Of a DNA stretch of 64,000 nt, positions 51,373 to 59,390 are shown in pieces. Below the pieces are notes generated by a model. That model had not been told where the DNA came from. It searched no databases and saw nothing but the letters and a program-made list of their open reading frames with translations. The translations under genes and the position numbers were made by a program. The stretch's first letter is position 1. The number at the start of each line of letters is the position of its first letter. This DNA is from an uncultured Acidiphilium sp. (lineage in GTDB: Bacteria > Bacillota > Clostridia > Christensenellales > Borkfalkiaceae), in assembly GCA_902495325.1 (NCBI GenBank), contig CABUWK010000007.1, positions 9,866 to 73,865 on the forward strand, written 5' to 3'.

Positions 51373-51401
51373 ATTATACCCTAACCGTTATTTTAAAGCA
51401 A
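51373..51401 (-). promoter_or_regulatory. Sigma-A promoter for the lipoprotein gene
   Basis: TTGCTT (51396-51401), 17-base spacer, TATAAT (51373-51378) on the minus strand. The transcript leader folds GGCG/CGCC just upstream of the ribosome site. Confidence 0.88.
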
Positions 51402-51472
51402 GCGTTTTAGCAATTTTACCGAAAAAACTTTTCCCGCATTCCGAAAGGCAGAATCAAAGGAACCGCCTCGCT

Positions 51473-53467
51473 TTATTTTCTCTCGTAAACGAGGGCGTTT
51501 TTAACCTGATTCAATTTTTTTACGTAAAACTCCTGTTTGTCGAGGGGGATGAGATAGGTTTCATAATCGCCGAATTCGTTATCGAGAAGAGAGAACAGTT
51601 TTCCGAACGATTCCCCGACCGCGTCTTCCTCTTTATTTCTTACGCGGAAGGCAAATACGTAAATGATTTTACCGGAATCCGATCTGCCGTCCGCCGCGTA
51701 AAGTTCGGTAACGTTGTCGTCCTCTCCGGCGCGGGCGATCACCGCTTTCAGATCTTCCTTCGGGAAGGTGGTCGGAGATAACCCTCGTTTTAAAGACAGT
51801 TCTTCGTTCCGTGCGTTTTCGCTCTGCTTTTTATAATATTCGTCCCGGAAGGCGGCAAGTTCCTTCGTTTTTCCCAAAGCCTTCAGATATCCGGAAACAA
51901 ACTCTCCGACGCGTTCGGTATAATTCACGTTTTCCATCGCGCGGCGAAGATAGATAAGCCCCTCGTCGTTACGCATCGAAAGCAGCAACGTTCCGTACTC
52001 GAAAGCGAGCTCGTAGGAATCGTCTCCCCGCCCGATCAGTATGCGATAGATCTGCTCCGCTTTTTCCGGTTCTGCCGAAGAACGATATGCCATCGCGACG
52101 GAAAGAAGATCGAACCTCTCCTTAAATTCCTCCGGATGCGTCTCGTAGCGGATCCGAAGTCTTTTCATCTCCTCGTATTCGGCGATCCCCTGTTCGTTTG
52201 TTTTCACTATCTCGGCAAACATGCGATCGAATTTCCCTTCCATCGCTCCGATCTCTTCCGGACGAGGATCGAGAAAGGAAACGTCGGGATCGCCCGTGCC
52301 GAGAGTGCGGATCCGTACGGAATAGGGCGGCGTCGATTCAAATTCGTCCACCTCGCGTTTCCCGATCTCCTCTTCCCACTGTTTGCCGTATTTTTCGTAA
52401 GCAAGAAGAAACCGTTCGCGGTATTTACTGAAGTAATACGGGTTGACCGAGCCGTCCGTTTCGTATTCGAGCGTGCGGTAATCGCATCGTTCGTCGTTTC
52501 TGTATTTTATTGCGAGCTCGAACTTTTTCAACGATCGGGAAAAAGCGGAAGCAAGATCCGTCCGCGCGATCCTCTCGTCCGTCGCTCTTTCCGCCTCGCA
52601 TTCGAGTATGCTCCTGTCCGGGAATTCGTCCGGTCTTACCGAAGCGTTCGTAACGGCAAACAGATTTCTGAAAAAAGAAAAACCGAACTGCGGCGCGAGC
52701 GAAAACTTCTCCATGTAAAAATTCAGCCTTTTCACCCTTCTGTCCGTTTCGTAAACGATCTCACGCGCGATGAGGGCGCAGGTCTCTTCTTCCGAAAGCA
52801 GCTCGAGCAGCATCAGACCGAGCCCGATCCTGATCTCACCGTGCGCCTTCTCGCTGAACGTGCCGAATTCGGGCGCCGCATACACGACGACTTTTCCCCG
52901 ATATCCCGCTTTCTCCTTTGCCCGTTCGGTAAGATCGCGGAAGGCAGGATACGCGTCGCCGTTCAGAACGATCTCTTCCGGGATCGGCTCCCCCGATTTC
53001 GGAAAGGCGACCAGGCGATAAAACGGATAAACAAAAAAGATAACGGGAACGATACAGATAAAAAACGAAAGAACGCTTTTAAAGAGAGACACCGAAAAGA
53101 ACAGCCAGCAGTAAGCGCAAAAAAGCAAGATAATGAAGTAAGCGGTAAGCCTGCTGACGTAAGATCTTCTGACCTTCCGGAAATATGCGCCCGGATTTTC
53201 CCCGCAAAGCTTTTTTCTTTCCGCGGCGGTGATTCGCATAGCGCGGCTCCCTCTTGCCCCAAGGCTCTGCCGGATCGCGGTGCCGCCCGCAACGGAAATG
53301 GTCACGACGAGAAATACGCACATCGCCGCGATCAGGTGAAATCCGTATCCGCCCGCGATCTCCGTTGCCTTCTCGGCAAGATCAAGAGAACGGGAAAGAA
53401 AAGCGACGGCAAAAGTGATCGCGGCAAACATGACGGCGACCGCGATATCAAACGGTTTCATTTTCAT
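51473..53467 (-). CDS. M48-like membrane protein lacking zinc ligands
   Basis: A 664-residue protein with four hydrophobic helices (about 10-25, 41-61, 106-126, 130-150), a region from about 160 to 300 that follows M48 metallopeptidases (FGTFSEKAHGEIRIGLGL, then LLSEEETCALIAREIVYETD), and a C-terminal half with TPR-like helical repeats (about 440-590). In active M48 enzymes A-H-E-x-x-H would fall at 234-239; here it reads A-R-E-I-V-Y, so both histidines are lost, while the downstream E-C-E-A-E (289-293) is kept. It is probably a non-catalytic membrane scaffold. The start at 53467 has GGGAGG overlapping the thiN stop. Confidence 0.75.
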   Translation of the reverse strand: MKMKPFDIAVAVMFAAITFAVAFLSRSLDLAEKATEIAGGYGFHLIAAMCVFLVVTISVAGGTAIRQSLGARGSRAMRITAAERKKLCGENPGAYFRKVRRSYVSRLTAYFIILLFCAYCWLFFSVSLFKSVLSFFICIVPVIFFVYPFYRLVAFPKSGEPIPEEIVLNGDAYPAFRDLTERAKEKAGYRGKVVVYAAPEFGTFSEKAHGEIRIGLGLMLLELLSEEETCALIAREIVYETDRRVKRLNFYMEKFSLAPQFGFSFFRNLFAVTNASVRPDEFPDRSILECEAERATDERIARTDLASAFSRSLKKFELAIKYRNDERCDYRTLEYETDGSVNPYYFSKYRERFLLAYEKYGKQWEEEIGKREVDEFESTPPYSVRIRTLGTGDPDVSFLDPRPEEIGAMEGKFDRMFAEIVKTNEQGIAEYEEMKRLRIRYETHPEEFKERFDLLSVAMAYRSSAEPEKAEQIYRILIGRGDDSYELAFEYGTLLLSMRNDEGLIYLRRAMENVNYTERVGEFVSGYLKALGKTKELAAFRDEYYKKQSENARNEELSLKRGLSPTTFPKEDLKAVIARAGEDDNVTELYAADGRSDSGKIIYVFAFRVRNKEEDAVGESFGKLFSLLDNEFGDYETYLIPLDKQEFYVKKLNQVKNALVYERK

Positions 53468-53471
53468 AAAC

Positions 53472-54098
53472 TCAAACCTCCCTGCCGTTGTCGATCAGTA
53501 TAAGAACCTTCCCTTCCGAAACCTCAAGAGACGGATTGTCTTCCAGGGCGACGTTCGAGATCCCGAGCGAAGAATCGAAACCGAACGTTATGTTCCGATA
53601 AGGATATTTCAGATTTTCGCTTTTCGTGATCTTTGCTTTGAAAAGAGGGATCACCGATATCGTCGCGCCTTTCGCGGCGGGAATAACCACGTGATTTTCC
53701 GCAATGAAAAACCTTGAATAATTCGTGATAAATTCGATAAAAATGCCTTCTTCGTATGCACGGACGGCTATGCCGGTATTCGCGAGGAAATGATCTTCTC
53801 TCCCGCCCCCGCCGCAATAGACGACCGCGCGGGAAATCCCGAGTTTTTTCATATCTTCGATCGCCAGTTCGAAGTCGGTATAATCTTTTTCTTTCGGATA
53901 GACTTCGGCATTTTCGGGCACATAGCCCAAAGAATCGAAATCGCCGAGAACAAGATCGGGCGTAACCCCTCTCTTTTTCACGAATGCGTACGCTTTGTCG
54001 CACGCGATCACGAATTTTCCTTTAAAATCGATCTCTCCTTCGTATTCTTCTCCGCCGAGGAACACGAGCGCCGTTTTCAAACGATTGTCTTCTTTCAC
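53472..54098 (-). CDS. thiN: Thiamine pyrophosphokinase
   Basis: Transfers pyrophosphate from ATP to thiamine to make the cofactor TPP. The 208 residues show the family segments CDKAYAF, LGDFDS (near 52), KDYTDFELA (near 70) and GGGGREDHFLANT (near 94). The start is a GTG at 54098, 1 base after the rpe stop, with an AAAGG site; GTG is consistent with the tight coupling. It is the end of the conserved rsgA-rpe-thiN row. No thiamine (TPP) riboswitch is visible. Confidence 0.94.
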   Translation of the reverse strand: MKEDNRLKTALVFLGGEEYEGEIDFKGKFVIACDKAYAFVKKRGVTPDLVLGDFDSLGYVPENAEVYPKEKDYTDFELAIEDMKKLGISRAVVYCGGGGREDHFLANTGIAVRAYEEGIFIEFITNYSRFFIAENHVVIPAAKGATISVIPLFKAKITKSENLKYPYRNITFGFDSSLGISNVALEDNPSLEVSEGKVLILIDNGREV

Positions 54099-54099
54099 G

Positions 54100-54780
54100 T
54101 TAAACCTTTAAAGCTTCGATCGCGGCTTTGCGGTCTTCTTTGCCGAAAACGCTGCTGCCGGCAACGCAGACGTCCACGCCGTTCGCCTTTGCGAGTTTTA
54201 CCGTTTCCTCATTGATGCCGCCGTCGATCTCCACAATGCAATTAAGATTATTTTTTAAGATATATTCTTTGATTTTTTTAGTTTTTTCAAGAACGGAAGG
54301 AATAAATTTCTGCCCGCCGAACCCGGGGAAAACGCTCATAACGAGAACCATGTCGCAAAGCGGAATATACTTTTCGATCTTCTCGTAAGCGGTATCCGGA
54401 TTGATCACAAGTCCGCACTTCGCTCCGCAGGAAGAAATAAGTTTCAGCGTTTCCTCGGTGTTTTCTCCGCACGCCTCGTAATGCACCGTAATGTAATCGG
54501 CGCCCGCTTCGGCAAATTTCTTCACGTATTTTTCGGGAGAAACGATCATCAGATGACAATCGAGCGGAAGCTTCGTCACTTTGCGGAGATCGGCGACCAT
54601 TTTGATCCCGAAGGTAATATTCGGTACGAATACGCCGTCCATCACGTCGAGGTGGATCATATCCGCACCGCCCTCTTCCGCCGATCGGATCTCCTCTCCC
54701 GTTCTCGAAAAATCAGCCGACAATACGGACGGCGCGATCAGCATTTTTCCATCGTTTTTTCTTAAAGATCTATCGTTCAT
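54100..54780 (-). CDS. rpe: Ribulose-phosphate 3-epimerase
   Basis: Interconverts ribulose 5-phosphate and xylulose 5-phosphate in the pentose-phosphate pathway. The TIM barrel begins LIAPSVLSADFS; the metal-binding motifs HLDVMDG, FDCHLMI-type CHLMIVSP, MSVFPGFGGQ and VEIDGGI follow in order. I choose the ATG at 54780 with an AAAGGA site, giving 226 residues; a TTG 14 codons earlier and an ATG at codon 13 are alternatives. It lies 50 bases after rsgA and 1 base before thiN. Strongly supported. Confidence 0.95.
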   Translation of the reverse strand: MNDRSLRKNDGKMLIAPSVLSADFSRTGEEIRSAEEGGADMIHLDVMDGVFVPNITFGIKMVADLRKVTKLPLDCHLMIVSPEKYVKKFAEAGADYITVHYEACGENTEETLKLISSCGAKCGLVINPDTAYEKIEKYIPLCDMVLVMSVFPGFGGQKFIPSVLEKTKKIKEYILKNNLNCIVEIDGGINEETVKLAKANGVDVCVAGSSVFGKEDRKAAIEALKV

Positions 54781-54830
54781 TTTTTCTTGTCCTTTTACCG
54801 CTTCCGCGTTTTTCGCTGGCAAAACGGCAT

Positions 54831-55682
54831 TTATCTGTTTTTGTTCGCAGCGGCGTTTTGTCTGCTCTCTTTTAAAATTTCAAGATATCTGCGATACCGT
54901 TCGTTGCAGATATTCCCTTCCGCGACCTCTTCCGCGACGCGGCATCCCGGTTCTTTCTCGTGCTTGCAGTCTTTAAAACGGCACTGTCCGAGACAGGGTC
55001 CGAACTCGGGATAAGAATGAGGAAGGTCATCGGGGAGAAGATCGCAGTCGATCGAAGTAAACCCCGGGGTATCGGCAACGAGAAGATCTCCCGAGCGGAC
55101 GATCTCGCAGGAAGTGGTGGTCTGCCTGCCCCGTTTTGTTTTTTCGCTTAAGTCGCCCACCCTTCTGCTTCCGCCGAACAGCCTGTTGCAGAGCGACGTT
55201 TTCCCCACGGCGGACTGCCCGGTGAAAACGACGAGTTTTCCTTTCAGATATTCCGTCAGCTCGTCGATCCCTGCCCCGTCGAGGGCGGAAACGAAAAATA
55301 TCTTTTCTACGGCTTTTTCATAGTTTTCGAGAATCTTCCGTTTGTTTTCCTCGCCGAGATCGATCTTGTTTACCGTGATAACGCAGGGAATGTTTTCGAA
55401 AAAACATTTCGAAATCATTTTGTCCACGAGATAGAAATCGGGTTTCGGCGGGTCGCCTACGACGATGTTTACCACATCCACGTTGCATACGTTCGGACGA
55501 AAAAACCTGTTTTTTCTCTTTGCCGTGCCGGTCACGACCCCGTTTTCGATCTCCGCGATATCGCCCGTCACAAGTCCTTCTCCTTTGATCTTCAAAGAAC
55601 CCTTCGCCGAATACTCCGCGATCCCTGTTTCCGTCATCACGGAGAACTTCCCTCCGCCGACTTTAACGATCCTGCCCTTCAA
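54831..55682 (-). CDS. rsgA: Small ribosomal subunit biogenesis GTPase
   Basis: RsgA is a circularly permuted GTPase that checks 30S assembly. The 283 residues contain an OB-fold N-terminus (IVKVGGGKFSVMTETG), the G4 NKID (near 110), G1 GQSAVGKTSL (near 158), G3 DTPGF, and a zinc-binding C-terminus (C-L-G-Q-C-R-F-K-D-C-K-H and later C). The start is a TTG at 55682 with a GAGGTG site inside the rlmN gene (20-base overlap). The usual prpC-prkC pair that separates rlmN and rsgA in many Firmicutes is absent here. Confidence 0.95.
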   Translation of the reverse strand: MKGRIVKVGGGKFSVMTETGIAEYSAKGSLKIKGEGLVTGDIAEIENGVVTGTAKRKNRFFRPNVCNVDVVNIVVGDPPKPDFYLVDKMISKCFFENIPCVITVNKIDLGEENKRKILENYEKAVEKIFFVSALDGAGIDELTEYLKGKLVVFTGQSAVGKTSLCNRLFGGSRRVGDLSEKTKRGRQTTTSCEIVRSGDLLVADTPGFTSIDCDLLPDDLPHSYPEFGPCLGQCRFKDCKHEKEPGCRVAEEVAEGNICNERYRRYLEILKESRQNAAANKNR

Positions 55683-56730
55683 AATCCACCTCTCCGTTCA
55701 GAAATTTTCTTCTCAGCTGACCGCAGGCGCCGTCGATATCCACGCCGATCTGTCTTCTCACCGTAGCGGAAAGCCCGCCTTTTTCAAGTTGTCCGAGAAA
55801 ACGGTAAGCGTCCTTATCGGAAGTCGCTTCCAGGTGCTTTTCCTTCACGGCGTTCAGGCGGATCAGGTTTACGTGGCACGGTCTTCCCCGCAGAAGGCGG
55901 ATCAGCTCGTCGGCGCAATCTTTGCCGTCGTTCTGCCCCTTCACGAGAGAATATTCGAAAATATACCGCCTTCCCGTCTTGTCGAAATAACGGGAACAGG
56001 CGTCCAGAATTTCGGAAACCTTATATTTGTTCGCGATCGGCATCAGCTCTTTTCTCTTCTCGTCGAAAGGATTATGAAGGGAAACGGTCAGATTGACGTC
56101 AAGCCCCTCAAGGGAAAGTCTGTCGATCGCGGGCACGAGCCCGCACGTAGAAAGGCTGACGTTGCGCGGACTGACGTTCAGCCCGTTTTTTGCCGAAAGA
56201 TTGCGAATAAAGCGTATGCTGTTATCATAGTTGTCGAGCGGTTCTCCGCTGCCCATCATCACAACGTTCGTCACCAGGCGTTTATCCGTCGTTCCGCCGA
56301 GCGCGCGATTTACGGCGTAGATCTCGGAGGCGATTTCCCCCGCCGTAAGGTTTCTGACCAATCCGCCGATGCCGGACGCGCAGAACGCGCACCCCATACG
56401 GCACCCGACCTGCGTGGAAACGCACTGCGTGTTGCCGTATTTATATTTCATCAGTACCCCTTCGATCACGTTGCCGTCGCTTAAGGCAAAAAGGTATTTC
56501 ACCGTTCCGTCGATCTTCGAAACCTTTTCGCCGACGATCTTTACCGCTTCGTCCGCAAATCGCTCCTTCAGTTTTTCCCGGAAAGCAAGGCTAAGTTCCG
56601 TCAGTTCGGAAATACTCTTCCCGGAAGCGAGCCCGCGGAAGATCTGCCCCGCGCGGAAGGGTTTTTCGCCGTATTCCGCAAGGAGCGTTTTCAGTTGTTC
56701 TTCGGAATAATCCTGTAAAATCTCTTTCAT
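55663..56730 (-). CDS. rlmN: Dual-specificity 23S rRNA/tRNA A2503/A37 methyltransferase
   Basis: A radical-SAM enzyme that makes m2A2503 in 23S rRNA (and m2A37 in some tRNAs). The 355 residues carry the cluster motif C-R-M-G-C-A-F-C (near 116) and the methyl-carrying Cys near the C-terminus in DGACGQ. An HhH-like N-terminal domain is present. It starts at 56730 in an ATGA overlap with rsmB and overlaps rsgA by 20 bases, so three adjacent genes are coupled. Full length and well matched. Confidence 0.96.
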   Translation of the reverse strand: MKEILQDYSEEQLKTLLAEYGEKPFRAGQIFRGLASGKSISELTELSLAFREKLKERFADEAVKIVGEKVSKIDGTVKYLFALSDGNVIEGVLMKYKYGNTQCVSTQVGCRMGCAFCASGIGGLVRNLTAGEIASEIYAVNRALGGTTDKRLVTNVVMMGSGEPLDNYDNSIRFIRNLSAKNGLNVSPRNVSLSTCGLVPAIDRLSLEGLDVNLTVSLHNPFDEKRKELMPIANKYKVSEILDACSRYFDKTGRRYIFEYSLVKGQNDGKDCADELIRLLRGRPCHVNLIRLNAVKEKHLEATSDKDAYRFLGQLEKGGLSATVRRQIGVDIDGACGQLRRKFLNGEVDFEGQDR

Positions 56731-57989
56731 TGTTTTCGCCTGAATTTACAAACGTAAAAGCCCGCGCCCTCCGACAGATAGGGAAGAAAGGTCATACCGT
56801 GCCCGAAACGAAGGTGCGCGAGCGGACTTTCGCAAGGGATCTCTTCAAAAGTTTCGTGTCCTCTTAAAAAGGCTTCCGCCACCCCGTCGTTTTCCGCGCG
56901 GAATACCGAACAGGTGGAATACACCAGCTCTCCGCCCGGTTTCACGTAGCGGGAGCAGTTTTCGAGAACGGACAACTGCAGTTTCGTCAGTTCCGTAACG
57001 TCTGCGTCCGTGCGGTTTCTTTTGATATCGGGATTGTCGGACACGACCCCGAATCCGGAACAGGGAACGTCGGTTAAAACGACGTCGAATTTACTTTCGA
57101 ATTCCTCGCGGAAAGATGAGGAATCCGCCTGCAACGCCGTCACGTTTTCGCGCCCCGTGCGGGAGACGTATTCTCCGATCAGATTCACGCGGTGCGCATG
57201 AAGTTCGCACGCCGTAACGGAAGAAAACGCAAACGACAGCGCAACGCTCTTTCCGCCCGGTGCCGCGCACGCGTCGAGAATGGTTTCGGAAGATCTGTCT
57301 TTCCCGTCGATCACGGCATCGACGATCGCCGCGCTTCCGATCGACTGAAAGGTATAAACGCCGCGGTCGTAATCTTCGTTCCGCTTGAAACCGCGAACGA
57401 AGAAACAGTTTTCAAAAGGCGTTTTCTCAAATTCCCACCTTCGGTCGGCAAGGTATTTCTCCCCGTCCGTTCCCGGGAAAAACCGCACGAGCGTTCTTTC
57501 CTTTCCCTCTTCCGCAATGCGGGATGCAATTTCTTCGCCGTAATCTTTCATCAGTCGCTTAACGGCGAATAACGGATAAGACCACGTAACGGAAAACCTT
57601 TCATATTTATCGACAGGTAAAGGAATTTCCGTTTTTATATACTTCCTGAGAAAGGCGTTCGCGAAACCTGCCGTTCCCCCCTTTCCGAGCTTTTTCAAAA
57701 GCTCTACCGCATTGTCGCAGACGCAGTACGGAGCGGATCTCAGATATTTTAAAGAATACATTGCGATCTTAAGGACCGTTCTGACGGCAAGTTTCGGTCG
57801 TTTGTCGCACAGATAGTTCATATCGTAATCGAGAGCGATATCACGATCGAGAACGCCGTAGCAGATCTTCGTCGTATGCGCTCTGTTCTTTTCTTCGATA
57901 AAGGTATCCGAAAGTGCCTGTTTCAAAAACGCGCCTTCGGAATAAACTTTGGTCAGAACGCGGTAACTGTCGTAAAAAATATCGATCAT
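56727..57989 (-). CDS. rsmB: 16S rRNA (cytosine-967-C5)-methyltransferase
   Basis: Methylates C967 of 16S rRNA. The 420 residues contain a NusB-like N-terminal domain (about 1-135), then the SAM core with DACAAPGGKS (near 243), the catalytic segment DVPCSGFG, and the second Cys in YSTCSVF. The start overlaps the fmt stop by 4 bases (ATGA) and its own stop overlaps rlmN, so it is translationally locked between fmt and rlmN. Typical for the def-fmt-rsmB-rlmN row. Confidence 0.95.
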   Translation of the reverse strand: MIDIFYDSYRVLTKVYSEGAFLKQALSDTFIEEKNRAHTTKICYGVLDRDIALDYDMNYLCDKRPKLAVRTVLKIAMYSLKYLRSAPYCVCDNAVELLKKLGKGGTAGFANAFLRKYIKTEIPLPVDKYERFSVTWSYPLFAVKRLMKDYGEEIASRIAEEGKERTLVRFFPGTDGEKYLADRRWEFEKTPFENCFFVRGFKRNEDYDRGVYTFQSIGSAAIVDAVIDGKDRSSETILDACAAPGGKSVALSFAFSSVTACELHAHRVNLIGEYVSRTGRENVTALQADSSSFREEFESKFDVVLTDVPCSGFGVVSDNPDIKRNRTDADVTELTKLQLSVLENCSRYVKPGGELVYSTCSVFRAENDGVAEAFLRGHETFEEIPCESPLAHLRFGHGMTFLPYLSEGAGFYVCKFRRKQ

Positions 57990-58912
57990 AAGCAGGAAAT
58001 CAACCTTTCGCCGACGGCGATCTTACGTCCGGAAAGAAAATCTTTCGCACTCATTCTCTTTCCTCCCTCTTCCTGCAATTCCGTTATTTCGATCGCACCC
58101 TTCCCGCACGCTACGACAAGTCTTCCCTTTGCGGTCAGCACTTCTCCCGGTTCGCCCGCTCCTTCCGACGGCACGGCATAAAACACTTTCATGATCTTTC
58201 CGTCATGAAAACATTGCGCCGCCGGCTTCGGATTCATCCCGAGGACAAAGTGACACACCGTTTCGGAATCTTTCTCAAAATCAATGATAGAATCTTCTTT
58301 TTTGATTGTTTTTACGAGAGACGAAGTCGCATTGTCCTGCTTTTCGTATACCGCCGTTCCGTCTTCGATCGAATTTAAAACCTCTTCCGCCTTTTCCGCG
58401 CCGAGAGAAGATAACCGTTCGGAAAGTTCGCCCGCAGTCTCCCCGCTTTTAATCGCAAGCGGGAACTTCGCGATCACGTCTCCCGTGTCGAGCCCGATGT
58501 CCGTTTTCATAAACGTGACGCCCGTTTCTTTTTCTCCGTTTACCACGGCGTACTGGATCGGTGCCGCGCCGCGGTATTTCGGCAACAGCGACGCGTGAAT
58601 GTTCACGATCCCGTGCGGGCAAAGATCGATCACGCTTTGCGGGATCAGCTGCCCGTATGCGCAGGTGATCATGATATCGGCGTTCAGCCCTTTCAGGGTT
58701 TCCAGCCCTTCTCCGATTTTCGGAAACTGGTATACGGGTATGCCCGCTTTTTGCGCGACCGTTTTTACCGGCGGCGGCGTCAGAATGCCTTTTCTTCCGA
58801 CCGGTTTATCCGGTTGCGTTACCACGGCAACGACTTTATGTCTTGCGGAAGAAAGCAGACTTCCGAGGGGCTTCACCGCAAAATCGGGCGTGCCCATGAA
58901 AATGATTTTCAA
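57986..58912 (-). CDS. fmt: Methionyl-tRNA formyltransferase
   Basis: Formylates initiator Met-tRNA. The true start is a TTG at 58912 (LKIIFMGTPDFA, read as Met), with a very strong GGGAGGA site 7 bases upstream that lies inside the def gene; it begins 1 base after the def stop. A longer frame to 58999 is not supported. The 308 residues hold MGTPDFAV, the ITCAYGQLIP-type region, LLPKYRGAAPIQ and a C-terminal beta domain. Def and Fmt act at opposite ends of the same formyl cycle and are made from one transcript. Confidence 0.96.
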   Translation of the reverse strand: MKIIFMGTPDFAVKPLGSLLSSARHKVVAVVTQPDKPVGRKGILTPPPVKTVAQKAGIPVYQFPKIGEGLETLKGLNADIMITCAYGQLIPQSVIDLCPHGIVNIHASLLPKYRGAAPIQYAVVNGEKETGVTFMKTDIGLDTGDVIAKFPLAIKSGETAGELSERLSSLGAEKAEEVLNSIEDGTAVYEKQDNATSSLVKTIKKEDSIIDFEKDSETVCHFVLGMNPKPAAQCFHDGKIMKVFYAVPSEGAGEPGEVLTAKGRLVVACGKGAIEITELQEEGGKRMSAKDFLSGRKIAVGERLISCL

Positions 58913-58913
58913 G

Positions 58914-59369
58914 TTACTCTTCCTCCCTGAGATTATCCGCTTTGTCGATATACAATATCCCGTCAAGGTGATCGTATTCGTGACAGATCGCCTTCGCAAA
59001 GAAATCTTTCGCCACGATCTTAAAGGGCTTGCCGTAACGGTCGTAAGCTTTTACGGTCACTTTTCTCGGTCTTTTCACGTCTCCCCACTTTCCTTTTACG
59101 GAAAGGCATCCTTCCACGCCGTACTGCGAACCGGAAGTTCCGAGGATCACGGGATTGATAAATTCGAAATACCCTTCGTCCACGTCGACGACGAAAACGC
59201 GTTTCGTCACGCCGACCTGAGGCGCGGCAAGCCCCGCCCCTTTCGCGTCTTTCAAAGTTTCTTTCATATCATTGAGCAGAGTGCTTAAATTGAGATCGAA
59301 CGAAGTGACCTCGTCGCACTTCATTCTTAAGGTTTCTTCTCCGACCTGTAAAATTCTGAGTTTAGCCAT
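58914..59369 (-). CDS. def: Peptide deformylase
   Basis: Removes the N-formyl group from nascent proteins. The 151 residues contain all three motifs: GAGLAAPQVG, EGCLS and HEYDH, the metal ligands being the Cys of motif 2 and the two histidines of motif 3. Start at 59369 with GGAG. It lies after priA by 20 bases and directly before fmt. Slightly short (typical 165-185) because the C-terminal extension is missing. Confidence 0.97.
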   Translation of the reverse strand: MAKLRILQVGEETLRMKCDEVTSFDLNLSTLLNDMKETLKDAKGAGLAAPQVGVTKRVFVVDVDEGYFEFINPVILGTSGSQYGVEGCLSVKGKWGDVKRPRKVTVKAYDRYGKPFKIVAKDFFAKAICHEYDHLDGILYIDKADNLREEE

Positions 59370-59390
59370 CGAATTTCTCCTTTTCCCCCG

